Of a stretch of 64,000 nucleotides of DNA, positions 53,497 to 62,254 are shown piece by piece. Both the position numbers and the translations under genes were made by a program. The stretch comes from Rhizobiaceae bacterium (GTDB taxonomy: Bacteria; Pseudomonadota; Alphaproteobacteria; Rhizobiales; Rhizobiaceae): positions 213,542 to 277,541 of the forward strand of contig JARGOX010000003.1 in the NCBI GenBank assembly GCA_029233925.1. Direction: 5' to 3'. The stretch's first letter is position 1. Every line of letters begins with the position of its first letter. The notes under the pieces are model-generated. The model did not search any database. It saw nothing but the letters and a program-made list of their open reading frames with translations, and was not told the origin of the DNA.

Positions 53497-54984
53497 TCAC
53501 CGTTGCAACTGCCGGGCTTCAAGGTCAATGGCCGATTGCATGCCCCCTTCGAGAATGACAGACAGGATCGCCTCGACCATTTCCCGCCAGGGCGCATGAT
53601 CACGCAGCTCTGCCGAAAAGACATCCGACAACCCATGCAGGGCGTCGGATATCGACCCGGCGTCCATCGTCGAAGCTGCAAGCGCGGCAGCGATGCGAGC
53701 CTCGCGCGGGTCACGCAAGGCATATCCTGTGCCGTCTTCCCGCTTGCCCAGACAATAGCGCATCCATGCAGCGACAGCGAAAGCAAAGGGGCGAAGGTCC
53801 TGCCCGTTGTCCAGCGCCCTGAGGGCCGGCTTGAGCAATCTCTGCGGCAGTTTCTCCGTTCCATCCATGGCGATCTGATAGGTCTCATGGGCTATTTCCG
53901 GATTGCAGAAACGCGCTGCAAGGGCCTGCCCATAGGCGTCCAGATCAATACCTGACAGCGGCTCAAGCGTCTCTGCCGCAGCGTTCAGATGCCGCGCCAC
54001 CAATTGCGAAAGACCCCGATTGCCCATGGCATCGCGCACATAGGTGCAACCGGCCAGAAACCCCGCATAGGCAATCATTGAATGGGCGCCATTGAGCATG
54101 CTCAGCTTCATCTGCTCGTAAGGAGCCACATCGTCGACGAAGATCGCACCACCGACCTCCCAGGCAGGGCGCCCCTGCGGGAAATGATCTTCTATAACCC
54201 ATTGTATAAAAGGCTCTGTCTCAATGGCCGCCTGGTCTTCAGCCCCGACCATGCGCGCCACATCCAGCAAGGTTTTTTCCGTCGACGCCGGTGTAATGCG
54301 ATCAACCATGGTGCTGGGAAATGCAACATGAGAGGCGATCCAGTCTCCCAGATCCGTATCCACACGTTTGGCGAAATCCACCACGCAGGCGCGCACCATC
54401 TTGCCGTTCTCCGGCAGATTGTCACAACAAAGAACAGTAAAAGGAGGCAAGCCTTCGGCGCGTCGCAACCGCAGGCCTTCACACAGAAAACCGATCACAC
54501 CAATCGGGTTTTGCGGATCGGCAAGGTCATGGGCAATCGCCGGATGGGCCAAATCAACGCGGCCGGTGTCGCGCTGAATGCCATAGGCTTTTTCCGTAAC
54601 CGTCAGACTGACAATACGCGTCGCAGGATCGGTCAATGCCTTCATGACACCGGCCCTGTCTCGTGTTGCGGCAATCACACGCGCAACGCTGGCGATAATC
54701 CGCGCATGGGTTCCCGCTTCACTGCGCTCAAGCAGCGTGTATAGCCCGTTTTGTGCATTGAGCGCATCGGCAACATCGGTTCCGCGCAGGCTGACGCCGA
54801 TGATCCGCCAATCGCCGCCGCCATCTGCAAGCGCATCATCCGTATAGACAGCCTGATGGGCGCGATGAAATGCGCCGATGCCCAGATGCACGATGCCGGC
54901 GCCATGGGTTTGCGGCGCATAACCGGGCAATTGCACCCCGGCGGCAACATCCTTCAATGCGTCAAGACGAGGAACACGAGTCAT
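53497..54984 (-). CDS. uxuB: Fructuronate reductase / mannitol dehydrogenase family
   Basis: A polyol dehydrogenase of 495 residues of the UxuB/MtlD long-chain family: IVHLGIGAFHRAHQAVYTDDAL near 31-52, ICCDNLPENGKM-like VLCCDNLPENGKM, and KLSMLNGAHSMIAYAGFLAG with the catalytic lysine. UxuB reduces D-fructuronate to D-mannonate. Its position directly after the uxuA gene (start overlapping uxuA's stop as ATGA) makes D-fructuronate the probable substrate, though mannitol cannot be excluded. Confidence 0.9.
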   Translation of the reverse strand: MTRVPRLDALKDVAAGVQLPGYAPQTHGAGIVHLGIGAFHRAHQAVYTDDALADGGGDWRIIGVSLRGTDVADALNAQNGLYTLLERSEAGTHARIIASVARVIAATRDRAGVMKALTDPATRIVSLTVTEKAYGIQRDTGRVDLAHPAIAHDLADPQNPIGVIGFLCEGLRLRRAEGLPPFTVLCCDNLPENGKMVRACVVDFAKRVDTDLGDWIASHVAFPSTMVDRITPASTEKTLLDVARMVGAEDQAAIETEPFIQWVIEDHFPQGRPAWEVGGAIFVDDVAPYEQMKLSMLNGAHSMIAYAGFLAGCTYVRDAMGNRGLSQLVARHLNAAAETLEPLSGIDLDAYGQALAARFCNPEIAHETYQIAMDGTEKLPQRLLKPALRALDNGQDLRPFAFAVAAWMRYCLGKREDGTGYALRDPREARIAAALAASTMDAGSISDALHGLSDVFSAELRDHAPWREMVEAILSVILEGGMQSAIDLEARQLQR

Positions 54985-56198
54985 GAATTCAATCCTGCTG
55001 TCGAATGGGAAAGTGCGGCGGCGACCCCGCGCAATTCGGCAAGGCCCTTCAACCGGCCGATGGACGGGTAACCCGGTTGCGTGCGCCGCGTCAGATCATC
55101 GAGAATATCCTGTCCGTGGTCCGGCCGCATGGGAATCTGATGGTCCTTGCGCCCAGCCGTTTGGCGGCGCGCCTCTTCGCGCAGAACTTCGGCGATCAGC
55201 GCCACCATATCGGTGTCACCGCCCAGATGCTCGGCTTCGTAAAAGGAACCTTGAATCGCCGCACTCTCGCGCTTGACGTTGCGCAGATGCAGAAAATGAA
55301 CCCGGTCACCCAGTCGCCGCATCATGCCAGGCAAGTCATTGTCCGGTCGCACCCCAAGAGAACCGGAACAAAGCGTGATGCCATTGGACGGCGAATCGAC
55401 AGCGTCGAGAATCGTTCGGTAGTCACTCTCGGTTGACATGACGCGCGGCAGACCGAGAAGTCCGAAAGGCGGATCATCCGGGTGGCAACACATACGAATA
55501 CCGAGAGACTCGGCAACGGGAATAACGTCCTCGAGGAAAGCAATGTAATGCGAACGCAATTGTGCCTCGCTGATTGCGTCATACTCGCTCAAATGCAGGC
55601 GAACATCATCCAGCGTCAGTTTTTCTGCTGCACCGGGAAGACCAAAAGCAACGTTTTTGGCAAGCCTGTCGCAGGTTTCATCGCTCATGGCCGCGAAGCG
55701 CTGTTTTGCCTCAGCCACCACGTCAGCAGGGAAATCCGCTTCGGCGCCCGGTCGCTTGAGAATGTGAATGTCAAAAACGGCAAAATCCACATAGTCGAAA
55801 CGCATGCAGGTACCGCCATGGGGCAGCCGCCAGGCAAGATCCGTGCGTGTCCAGTCAAGAACAGGCATGAAATTATAGCACAGGACCTCTATCCCGGCGG
55901 CGGCAATATTGCGCAGACTTTGCTTGTAATGGGCAATATGTTCTTGCCAGTCGCCCTTCTGTTTCTTGATGTCCTCAGAAACGGGAAGGCTTTCCACCAC
56001 GTCCCAGGCAAGACCCGAGGCAGAACCGTCCTTGAAGTGGCTGATGTCTGCCTGGCGTCTTGCAATCTCATCTGCCGTCCAGAGGGCCCCACTGGGAATG
56101 TGGTGCAATGCTGACACAATCCCTTCGGCTCCCGCCTGCGAAATGTCGTCAATGGACACGAGGTCACCGGGACCAAACCAACGCCAAGTCTGTTTCAT
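54981..56198 (-). CDS. uxuA: Mannonate dehydratase
   Basis: UxuA converts D-mannonate to 2-keto-3-deoxygluconate. The 405-residue length is normal. Recognisable blocks are MKQTWRWFGPGDLVSIDDIS (1-20), GTCMRFDYVDFAVFDIHIL, CCHPDDPPFG with conserved metal-binding residues, GITLCSGSLGVRPDNDLPGM and the C-terminal DHGQDILDD. I chose the ATG at 56198, preceded by an AGGGG-type site, over an upstream frame. It forms an operon with uxuB. A tandem repeat and a palindrome lie between it and a divergent GntR regulator gene. Confidence 0.95.
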   Translation of the reverse strand: MKQTWRWFGPGDLVSIDDISQAGAEGIVSALHHIPSGALWTADEIARRQADISHFKDGSASGLAWDVVESLPVSEDIKKQKGDWQEHIAHYKQSLRNIAAAGIEVLCYNFMPVLDWTRTDLAWRLPHGGTCMRFDYVDFAVFDIHILKRPGAEADFPADVVAEAKQRFAAMSDETCDRLAKNVAFGLPGAAEKLTLDDVRLHLSEYDAISEAQLRSHYIAFLEDVIPVAESLGIRMCCHPDDPPFGLLGLPRVMSTESDYRTILDAVDSPSNGITLCSGSLGVRPDNDLPGMMRRLGDRVHFLHLRNVKRESAAIQGSFYEAEHLGGDTDMVALIAEVLREEARRQTAGRKDHQIPMRPDHGQDILDDLTRRTQPGYPSIGRLKGLAELRGVAAALSHSTAGLNS

Positions 56199-56263
56199 CA
56201 CCCCTCCAACAGTTTTCCTGACCGATGACCATACATTGTCATCGCTCGTCAACACGACATCCA

Positions 56264-56331
56264 AATCACCCAGACCGGCAAATCACCCAGACCGGCAAAT
56301 CGTCCAGACCGCCAAGTCTTCCGGACCGGCT
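56264..56331. repeat. Four tandem 17-bp repeats upstream of uxuA
   Basis: Four head-to-tail units of 17 bases, 56264-56280, 56281-56297, 56298-56314 and 56315-56331. The first two are identical (AATCACCCAGACCGGCA) and the last two degenerate. They lie in the uxuA-GntR intergenic space and do not encode protein. Length and array fit a small minisatellite or a cooperative binding array. Confidence 0.8.
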
Positions 56332-56346
56332 AAGCAATAGCTGTTC

Positions 56347-56371
56347 GTTAACATCAAAATTTGATGTTAAC
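56347..56371. promoter_or_regulatory. 25-bp perfect inverted repeat, probable GntR-type operator
   Basis: GTTAACATCAAA (56347-56358) and TTTGATGTTAAC (56360-56371) are exact inverted arms around a single A. The site is 43 bases before the GntR start and about 150 bases from uxuA, so it could serve both directions. Confidence 0.7.
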
Positions 56372-56414
56372 TAGTATGGTAGCATGGCATATAGGCTTAA
56401 TTGGAGGATAATTC

Positions 56415-57110
56415 TTGGCCATTCAGACGAACCCCGCATGGAAAATAGACCCGCGAACGCCGATAGGGCCACAACTCTTTCGCATTTTGCGTGAGCGGAT
56501 CATCCGAGCGGACATCAGGCCCGGAACCCTGATATCAGAGGCGGAAATTGCCCGCACCTATACGCTGAGCCGTCAACCGGTTCGAGAAGCCTTCATCAAG
56601 CTGACCGAGCAGGGCCTGGTGCAAGTACGCCCTCAGCGCGGCACATTGGTCCGGAAAATATCCATGGCAGCCGTCATGGATGCGCGCTTTGTGCGCGAAG
56701 CGATCGAGGCGGATATTGTCAAGATGGTCGCGACCAAGGCAGACCCGGCAGTGGTGGCGGAACTGAAGAAACAGATTCTGTTGCAGCAGAACACAGAGGA
56801 AAAAGACGGCTCCGGCTTCATGGAACTGGACGAACGCTTCCACCGCACTCTCGCGGAAGCCGCCGGAAAGACCTATGCATGGGGGGTCATCGAAGACATC
56901 AAGGCGCAGATGGACCGGGTGCGCTACCTGTCATTCATCCGCTTTCCCATGCGCAAATTGATCGCCCAACATGAAACAGTGGTCAATGCCATTGCCGCTG
57001 GCGACCCGCAAATTGCCGACAGGGCCATGCGCGATCACCTTCGCGAAATTCTGTCGACACTGCCGGACATCGCAGCAGCGCAACCGGAATTTTTTGAGGT
57101 GCCGGAATGA
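56415..57110 (+). CDS. GntR-family regulator (FCD type), candidate hexuronate regulator
   Basis: A 231-residue GntR regulator. The winged helix is at about 15-75 (FRILRERIIRADIRPGTLIS, ARTYTLSRQPVREAFIKLTEQGLV) and the FCD ligand domain follows with DARFVREAIEADIVKM, LDERFHRTLAEAAG and ETVVNAIAAGDPQIADRAMRDHL; the histidine/aspartate residues there bind a metal in relatives. The start is a TTG at 56415 with GGAGG seven bases upstream. It diverges from uxuAB and heads towards the idonate-type dehydrogenase, so a UxuR/ExuR-like role is likely. Confidence 0.88.
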   Translation: MAIQTNPAWKIDPRTPIGPQLFRILRERIIRADIRPGTLISEAEIARTYTLSRQPVREAFIKLTEQGLVQVRPQRGTLVRKISMAAVMDARFVREAIEADIVKMVATKADPAVVAELKKQILLQQNTEEKDGSGFMELDERFHRTLAEAAGKTYAWGVIEDIKAQMDRVRYLSFIRFPMRKLIAQHETVVNAIAAGDPQIADRAMRDHLREILSTLPDIAAAQPEFFEVPE

Positions 57111-57272
57111 ACAATCAAAGGGCCGAATAGAACAAGTAAAAATGCATTGTCTCTATCGGGAGAAGTAACAAGAAGATGATTGTGAAAGTGAGTGCCGATG
57201 CGACCTTTGGCCTGGCTGATCAATCTTTGCAAACCGGCTCCCTTTGCGGTGCCAGACCCAGGATGTTGAAAA

Positions 57273-58313
57273 ATGAAAACGCGTGTCTGCAGATTATATG
57301 GCGTCAACGATATTCGCGTGGAAACGCAAGATGTCGAGGCCCCCGGCCCCGGACAGGTGCTTGTGCGCATTGCTGCCGGCGGTATATGCGGCTCTGACCT
57401 GCACTACTATCAGGACGGCGGCTTCGGACCCATCCGTGTCCGCGAGCCCATCATTTTGGGCCATGAGGTCGCCGGAACGGTTGAAAAGGTCGGCGCGAAT
57501 GTTGATCATCTTGCGCCTGGCGATCAGGTTGCGCTCAATCCCAGCCAGCCCTGCCACAATTGCAAACGCTGCGCGGAAGGCATCTATCAGCATTGCCTCA
57601 ACATGCGCTTTTATGGCTCGGCCATGCGCTTTCCCCATGAGCAGGGTGCGTTTCGCGATCTGATTGTTGCGCAGGCAAGCCAGTGCGAAGCCATCAACCC
57701 GGATGTTTCTCTTGCGGAAGCGGCCTGCTGTGAACCACTTGCAGTCTGCCTGCATGCCCGCAATCGCGCCGGATCACTCAAAGGCAAACGCGTTCTCGTC
57801 ACCGGGGCCGGCCCCATCGGTTCGCTCTGCGTTGCAGCCGCGCGCCAGGCCGGCGCTGCGCAGATTGTTGTGACCGACCTGCAGGACAGAACCCTGGAGG
57901 CGGCCATGCAGATGGGTGCGACGCAATCAATCAATGTCGCTGACAACAGCGCTGCGCTGGAAGCCTTTTTTGAAGATCGCGGCACCTTCGATGTCGCTTT
58001 TGAATGTTCGGCGGCGCCCGTAGCATTGAAAACGGCCATTTCAGCCATCCGTCCCCAGGGCACGATCGTGCAGGTGGGCGTCACCGGTGATATTGCCATT
58101 CCCCTCAATCTTCTGGTGGGCAAGGAAATCACACTCAAGGGAACCCACAGGTTCCACGCGGAATTTGCCGAAGCGGCCGATCTGCTCAATACTGGACAAA
58201 TCGATGTGAAGCCCATTGTCACCGCATCCTATCCGCTTGCGCAGGCAAGGGATGCTTTTGAGGAAGCAGGAGATCGCTCCCGCGCGGTCAAGGTGCAGCT
58301 CACCTTCGCATGA
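57273..58313 (+). CDS. idnD: Zinc-dependent L-idonate 5-dehydrogenase-like protein
   Basis: Medium-chain dehydrogenase of 346 residues. Catalytic zinc ligands C39 and H64-E65 are present, with structural zinc cysteines C94, C97, C100 and C108 (PCHNCKRCAEGIYQHC). The NAD motif VTGAGPIGSLCVAAA follows. The GGICGSDLHYYQDGGFGPIRVREPI run is characteristic of IdnD, oxidising L-idonate at C5 to 5-ketogluconate, though related polyol dehydrogenases share it. It lies 162 bases after the GntR gene, consistent with the sugar-acid theme. Confidence 0.88.
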   Translation: MKTRVCRLYGVNDIRVETQDVEAPGPGQVLVRIAAGGICGSDLHYYQDGGFGPIRVREPIILGHEVAGTVEKVGANVDHLAPGDQVALNPSQPCHNCKRCAEGIYQHCLNMRFYGSAMRFPHEQGAFRDLIVAQASQCEAINPDVSLAEAACCEPLAVCLHARNRAGSLKGKRVLVTGAGPIGSLCVAAARQAGAAQIVVTDLQDRTLEAAMQMGATQSINVADNSAALEAFFEDRGTFDVAFECSAAPVALKTAISAIRPQGTIVQVGVTGDIAIPLNLLVGKEITLKGTHRFHAEFAEAADLLNTGQIDVKPIVTASYPLAQARDAFEEAGDRSRAVKVQLTFA

Positions 58314-58409
58314 GTGTCTGATCGGCTTTCCCACTTGGGCGCAGCCATGCGACAGGGGTGGACTTCACCCCGTCAATTGGCACAATGGCACCATCAGAGG
58401 AAAATCTGC

Positions 58410-59081
58410 ATGCACAGCAAATCCCGAACCGGTTCGCCAACTGTAGCGACAGGAACAAAAGCGGCCCTCAGTCAGGATCCCCACAAGGTATCCGGTCACA
58501 CGGAAAAGGTTCTGGAAGTTGCTATCGGTCGGGAAGTACGGGCCTTTCGCATACAGCAGGGCGTCACGGTTGCGGAACTGGCGAAGATGACCGGCCTGTC
58601 CATCGGCATGCTTTCGAAAATCGAAAACGGCATCACCTCGCCATCCCTGACCACGCTCCAGACCCTGTCCAATGCCCTGAGCGTGCCATTGACATCATTT
58701 TTTCGCGGTTTTGAAGAGCGCCGTTCAGCGGTGCACACAAAGGCTGGTACCGGTGTCGAAATGGAACGCAGAGGAACCCGCGCCGGGCATCAATACAATC
58801 TGCTGGGGCATATTGGATCCAATTCGAGCGGCGTGATTGTCGAACCCTATCTCATCACCCTGTCGGAAGCTTCGGATGTTTTTCCAACCTTTCAGCATGA
58901 GGGAATGGAATTTCTCTACATGCTTGAGGGCGAAGTGGAATACCGCCACGGCGATACCGTCTATCTGCTCCAGCCCGGCGACAGTTTTTTCTTCGATGCC
59001 GACGCGCCCCACGGTCCGGAAAACCTGGTGAAACTGCCGGCGCGCTATTTGTCGATCATTTCCTATCTCCCGGGTGATTGA
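58410..59081 (+). CDS. XRE-family regulator with C-terminal cupin domain
   Basis: A 223-residue regulator with an N-terminal helix-turn-helix (REVRAFRIQQGVTVAELAKMTGLSIGMLSKIENGITSPSLTTLQ, about 39-83) and a C-terminal cupin domain (about 140-215: HEGMEFLYMLEGEVEYRHGDTVYLLQPGDSFFFDADAPHGPEN). Such proteins sense small organic ligands in amine and amino-acid catabolism. AGAGGA is eight bases before the ATG at 58410. It precedes the mgs cluster by 137 bases, with a clear inverted repeat between, and is the likely regulator of that cluster. Confidence 0.9.
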   Translation: MHSKSRTGSPTVATGTKAALSQDPHKVSGHTEKVLEVAIGREVRAFRIQQGVTVAELAKMTGLSIGMLSKIENGITSPSLTTLQTLSNALSVPLTSFFRGFEERRSAVHTKAGTGVEMERRGTRAGHQYNLLGHIGSNSSGVIVEPYLITLSEASDVFPTFQHEGMEFLYMLEGEVEYRHGDTVYLLQPGDSFFFDADAPHGPENLVKLPARYLSIISYLPGD

Positions 59082-59136
59082 ACTTTTTTGAGAGAACATC
59101 TGACAGCAAATTCGAACAGACAACGCCCCACGAAAT

Positions 59137-59156
59137 GCATGAAAGTATTTTCATGC
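59137..59156. promoter_or_regulatory. Inverted repeat between XRE-cupin regulator and mgsA
   Basis: GCATGAAA (59137-59144) and TTTCATGC (59149-59156) are exact inverted arms separated by GTAT. The site is 62 bases before the mgsA start. It is a good candidate for the binding site of the XRE-cupin regulator; a transcript hairpin is less likely because no T tract follows. Confidence 0.65.
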
Positions 59157-59218
59157 TAGTTGAATTTGTTTCTTGCCAGTGATATCCTGACTTTGCGACT
59201 GACAAAGGAACCAGGCAT

Positions 59219-60115
59219 ATGTGCGGCATTGTTGGATTGTTTATCAAAGACCCTTCGCTTCGACCTGAACTCGGCTCCATGCTGACCGATATGTTGATCA
59301 CCATGTCTGACCGTGGTCCCGACAGTGCCGGGATCGCGATCTACGGTGTCGACACGGACAACAGGACAAAAATCACCGTTCAGTCAAATGCCCCCGAAGT
59401 CGAATTTGCCGGGCTGGACAGCGATCTGGGAGACGCCATCAGCGGCCCGGTTTCCATGCGCATCAACGACACCCATGCTGTCCTCGAAATGAGCGATGAC
59501 ATCGCTGCAGCGGCACGCGAAGCGCTGGCGGAAATCAGACCATCTCTGCGCATCATGAGTGCCGGTGACATTATCGAGATATACAAGGAAGTTGGCCTGC
59601 CAAAAGACGTGGCTGCCCGTTTTCAATTGTCCCAAATGGGCGGCAGCCACGGGATCGGCCACACCCGCATGGCCACAGAATCCGCCGTGACGACCATGGG
59701 CGCCCATCCTTTTTCGACCGGACCGGATCAATGTCTGGTACACAATGGCTCCCTGTCCAATCACAACAGCCTGCGCCGCAAACTGATCCGCAACGGCATG
59801 GTTTTCGAAACCGATAATGATTCCGAGGTCGCCGCCGCCTACCTGACCGACAAGATGCGCCAGGGCTGCAATCTGGGTGAAGCCATGGAAGCCAGCTTGC
59901 AGGACCTGGACGGTTTTTTCACCTTTGTCATTGGCACGAAGGCGGGCTTTGGCGTTCTGCGGGATCCGATTGCCTGCAAACCGGCGGTCATGGCCGAGAC
60001 TGCGCAATATGTCGCCTTTGGTTCGGAATACCGCGCCCTGGTCAATCTGCCTGGCATTGATGCCGCGCGCGTCTGGGAACCGGAACCTGCAACCGTCTAT
60101 TTCTGGGAGCATTGA
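59219..60115 (+). CDS. mgsA: N-methylglutamate synthase subunit A (glutamine amidotransferase-like, GlxB)
   Basis: Class II amidotransferase of 298 residues that begins MCGIVGLF, so the catalytic cysteine is residue 2 after removal of Met. Further family blocks are ITMSDRGPDSAGIAIYG, GIGHTRMATESAVTTMGAHP and LVHNGSLSNHNSLRRKLIRNG. Methylamine is transferred to glutamate through N-methylglutamate synthase, of which this is one of three subunits; in rhizobia the same gene is called glxB. It starts a tight unit with mgsB and mgsC. Glutamate-synthase-like activity is an alternative reading. Confidence 0.9.
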   Translation: MCGIVGLFIKDPSLRPELGSMLTDMLITMSDRGPDSAGIAIYGVDTDNRTKITVQSNAPEVEFAGLDSDLGDAISGPVSMRINDTHAVLEMSDDIAAAAREALAEIRPSLRIMSAGDIIEIYKEVGLPKDVAARFQLSQMGGSHGIGHTRMATESAVTTMGAHPFSTGPDQCLVHNGSLSNHNSLRRKLIRNGMVFETDNDSEVAAAYLTDKMRQGCNLGEAMEASLQDLDGFFTFVIGTKAGFGVLRDPIACKPAVMAETAQYVAFGSEYRALVNLPGIDAARVWEPEPATVYFWEH

Positions 60116-60120
60116 TACAG

Positions 60121-60810
60121 ATGAACCTGCAGATCATCGATATGGCCCATGTGAGCCTGCGCGAACTGAATACGACACTGCAAAAACCGGGAGACGCATC
60201 AGAGGCGACAAATTGGGAAGTCATCAACTCCAAAGGCAGCCATGCGATTGCTGTTGGCCTGGATGCCCCCATCGATGTCACCATCAAAGGGTCAACCGGG
60301 TATTATTGTGCCGGGATGAACAAGCAGGCCACCATTCGTGTGAAAGGCTCAGCCGGGCCTGGCGTTGCTGAAAACATGATGTCGGGAACGGTGATCATCG
60401 ACGGCGATGCAAGCCAGTACGCCGGCGCGACCGGACACGGCGGATTGCTGGTGATCAAGGGAAACGCTTCATCGCGCTGCGGAATCTCCATGAAGGGGAT
60501 CGACATCGTCGTCCATGGCAATATCGGCCACATGTCGGCCTTCATGGCACAATCGGGCAATCTTGTCGTGCTGGGCGATGCCGGTGATGCGCTGGGCGAC
60601 TCGCTCTATGAAGCCCGTCTGTTTGTGCGCGGCAAAGTCAAAAGCCTGGGTGCAGACTGCGTGGAAAAGGAAATGCGGCCCGAACATATCGCCATTCTCA
60701 AAGACCTGCTGGCGCGCTCCGGCGCGGATGCGAAACCGGAAGAATTCAAACGCTACGGTTCTGCGCGGCAGCTCTACAATTTCCACATTGACAACGCGTC
60801 AAACTACTAA
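60121..60810 (+). CDS. mgsB: N-methylglutamate synthase subunit B (GXGXG domain, GlxC)
   Basis: A 229-residue protein made up of the GXGXG beta-helix of the glutamate synthase C-terminus: STGYYCAGMNKQATIRVKGSAGPGVAENMMSGTVIIDGDASQYAGATGHGGLLVIKGNASSRCGISMKG holds the repeated Gly turns. It holds the synthase complex together and connects the amidotransferase and FMN subunits. The ATG at 60121 is five bases after the mgsA stop, and mgsC starts ten bases after its end. Confidence 0.9.
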   Translation: MNLQIIDMAHVSLRELNTTLQKPGDASEATNWEVINSKGSHAIAVGLDAPIDVTIKGSTGYYCAGMNKQATIRVKGSAGPGVAENMMSGTVIIDGDASQYAGATGHGGLLVIKGNASSRCGISMKGIDIVVHGNIGHMSAFMAQSGNLVVLGDAGDALGDSLYEARLFVRGKVKSLGADCVEKEMRPEHIAILKDLLARSGADAKPEEFKRYGSARQLYNFHIDNASNY

Positions 60811-60820
60811 GGCCTGCTTC

Positions 60821-62161
60821 ATGGACGATTTTTCAACCAAGGCGACGCCGCCAACCACGCCGCGCAAATCATGGACGTTCAGCGATGATGTCAATTCGGA
60901 CATCCGGCGGGCGGCGGCCACCGGTATCTATGACATTCGTGGCGGCGGGGCCAAGCGCCGCGTGCCGCATTTTGATGACCTTTTGTTTCTGGGCGCGTCC
61001 ATTTCACGCTATCCGCTGGAGGGATACCGGGAAAAATGCGACACCCGGGTGACGCTTGGCACACGGTTTGCCAAAAAGCCGATTGAGCTTGATATCCCGA
61101 TCACCATTGCCGGCATGAGTTTCGGCGCGCTTTCCGGCCCCGCCAAGGAAGCCCTTGGCCGCGGCGCAACCGCTGCAGGCACATCGACCACCACCGGCGA
61201 TGGCGGCATGACCGAAGAGGAACGCGGTCATTCCAAAAAGCTCGTCTATCAGTATCTGCCCTCGCGTTATGGCATGAACCCCGATGACCTGCGCCGCTGC
61301 GATGCAATCGAGATCGTGGTCGGTCAGGGGGCCAAGCCCGGCGGCGGCGGCATGCTGCTTGGACAGAAGATATCGGATCGTGTGGCGGAGATGCGCAATC
61401 TTCCAAAGGGCATCGACCAGCGCTCTGCCTGTCGCCATCCCGACTGGACCGGCCCGGACGATCTGGAAATCAAGATCCTCGAATTGCGTGAAATCACCAA
61501 TTGGGAAAAGCCGATCTACATCAAGATTGGCGGTGCAAGGCCCTATTTTGACACGACCCTTGCCATCAAGGCCGGTGCCGACGTCATTGTACTCGACGGG
61601 ATGCAGGGCGGAACGGCAGCCACCCAGGATGTCTTCATTGAAAACGTCGGCCAGCCGACTCTCGCCTGCATACGTCCAGCCGTGCAGGCCCTGCAGGATA
61701 TGGGGATGCACCGCCAAGTCCAACTGGTCATTTCCGGCGGCATTCGCACCGGCGCAGACGTTGCCAAGGCCCTGGCTCTGGGTGCCGACGCCGTGTCCAT
61801 TGGAACGGCTGCACTGATCGCATTGGGGGACAATGATCCCCGCTGGGAGGCCGAATACAACAGCCTCGGAACCACCGCCGGCGCCTATGATGATTGGCAA
61901 GAGGGTCGTGATCCGGCTGGAATTACCACTCAGGATCCCGAACTCATGGCACGACTTGATCCGATTGCCGCGGGACGGCGCCTTCGAAATTATCTCAATG
62001 TGATGACACTTGAGGCGCAGACAATTGCCCGCGCCTGCGGCAAGAACCATTTGCATAATCTTGAGCCGGAAGATCTGTGCGCTCTGACCATCGAGGCCGC
62101 CGCAATGGCCGGGGTGCCTCTGGCCGGAACGGATTGGGTGCCCGGAGCAAAGGGTTTCTAG
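60821..62161 (+). CDS. mgsC: N-methylglutamate synthase subunit C (FMN-binding, GlxD)
   Basis: A 446-residue glutamate synthase-like FMN protein. The FMN-binding and iron-sulfur features are seen in ITIAGMSFGALSGPAKEALGRGATAAGTSTTTGDGGM, GQGAKPGGGGMLLGQKIS, VIVLDGMQGGTAATQDVFIENVG and VQLVISGGIRTGADVAKALALGADAVSIGTAALIALG. It holds the synthase active site where imine reduction takes place. The ATG at 60821 gives a normal GlxD length; the longer open frame only reads through mgsB. Confidence 0.93.
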   Translation: MDDFSTKATPPTTPRKSWTFSDDVNSDIRRAAATGIYDIRGGGAKRRVPHFDDLLFLGASISRYPLEGYREKCDTRVTLGTRFAKKPIELDIPITIAGMSFGALSGPAKEALGRGATAAGTSTTTGDGGMTEEERGHSKKLVYQYLPSRYGMNPDDLRRCDAIEIVVGQGAKPGGGGMLLGQKISDRVAEMRNLPKGIDQRSACRHPDWTGPDDLEIKILELREITNWEKPIYIKIGGARPYFDTTLAIKAGADVIVLDGMQGGTAATQDVFIENVGQPTLACIRPAVQALQDMGMHRQVQLVISGGIRTGADVAKALALGADAVSIGTAALIALGDNDPRWEAEYNSLGTTAGAYDDWQEGRDPAGITTQDPELMARLDPIAAGRRLRNYLNVMTLEAQTIARACGKNHLHNLEPEDLCALTIEAAAMAGVPLAGTDWVPGAKGF

Positions 62162-62254
62162 CGGATCGAAAAGGACGAAACTTGACCGGGCGCGGCAATC
62201 GACGCAATCAATAGACAGGTTTGGCTGGGAGGCTGAAAAGAAGGGAACAATAAA

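Noticed and set aside
56264..56331. CRISPR-like array
   Set aside because: The repeats are directly adjacent, 17 bases long and have no spacers, and no cas gene is present.
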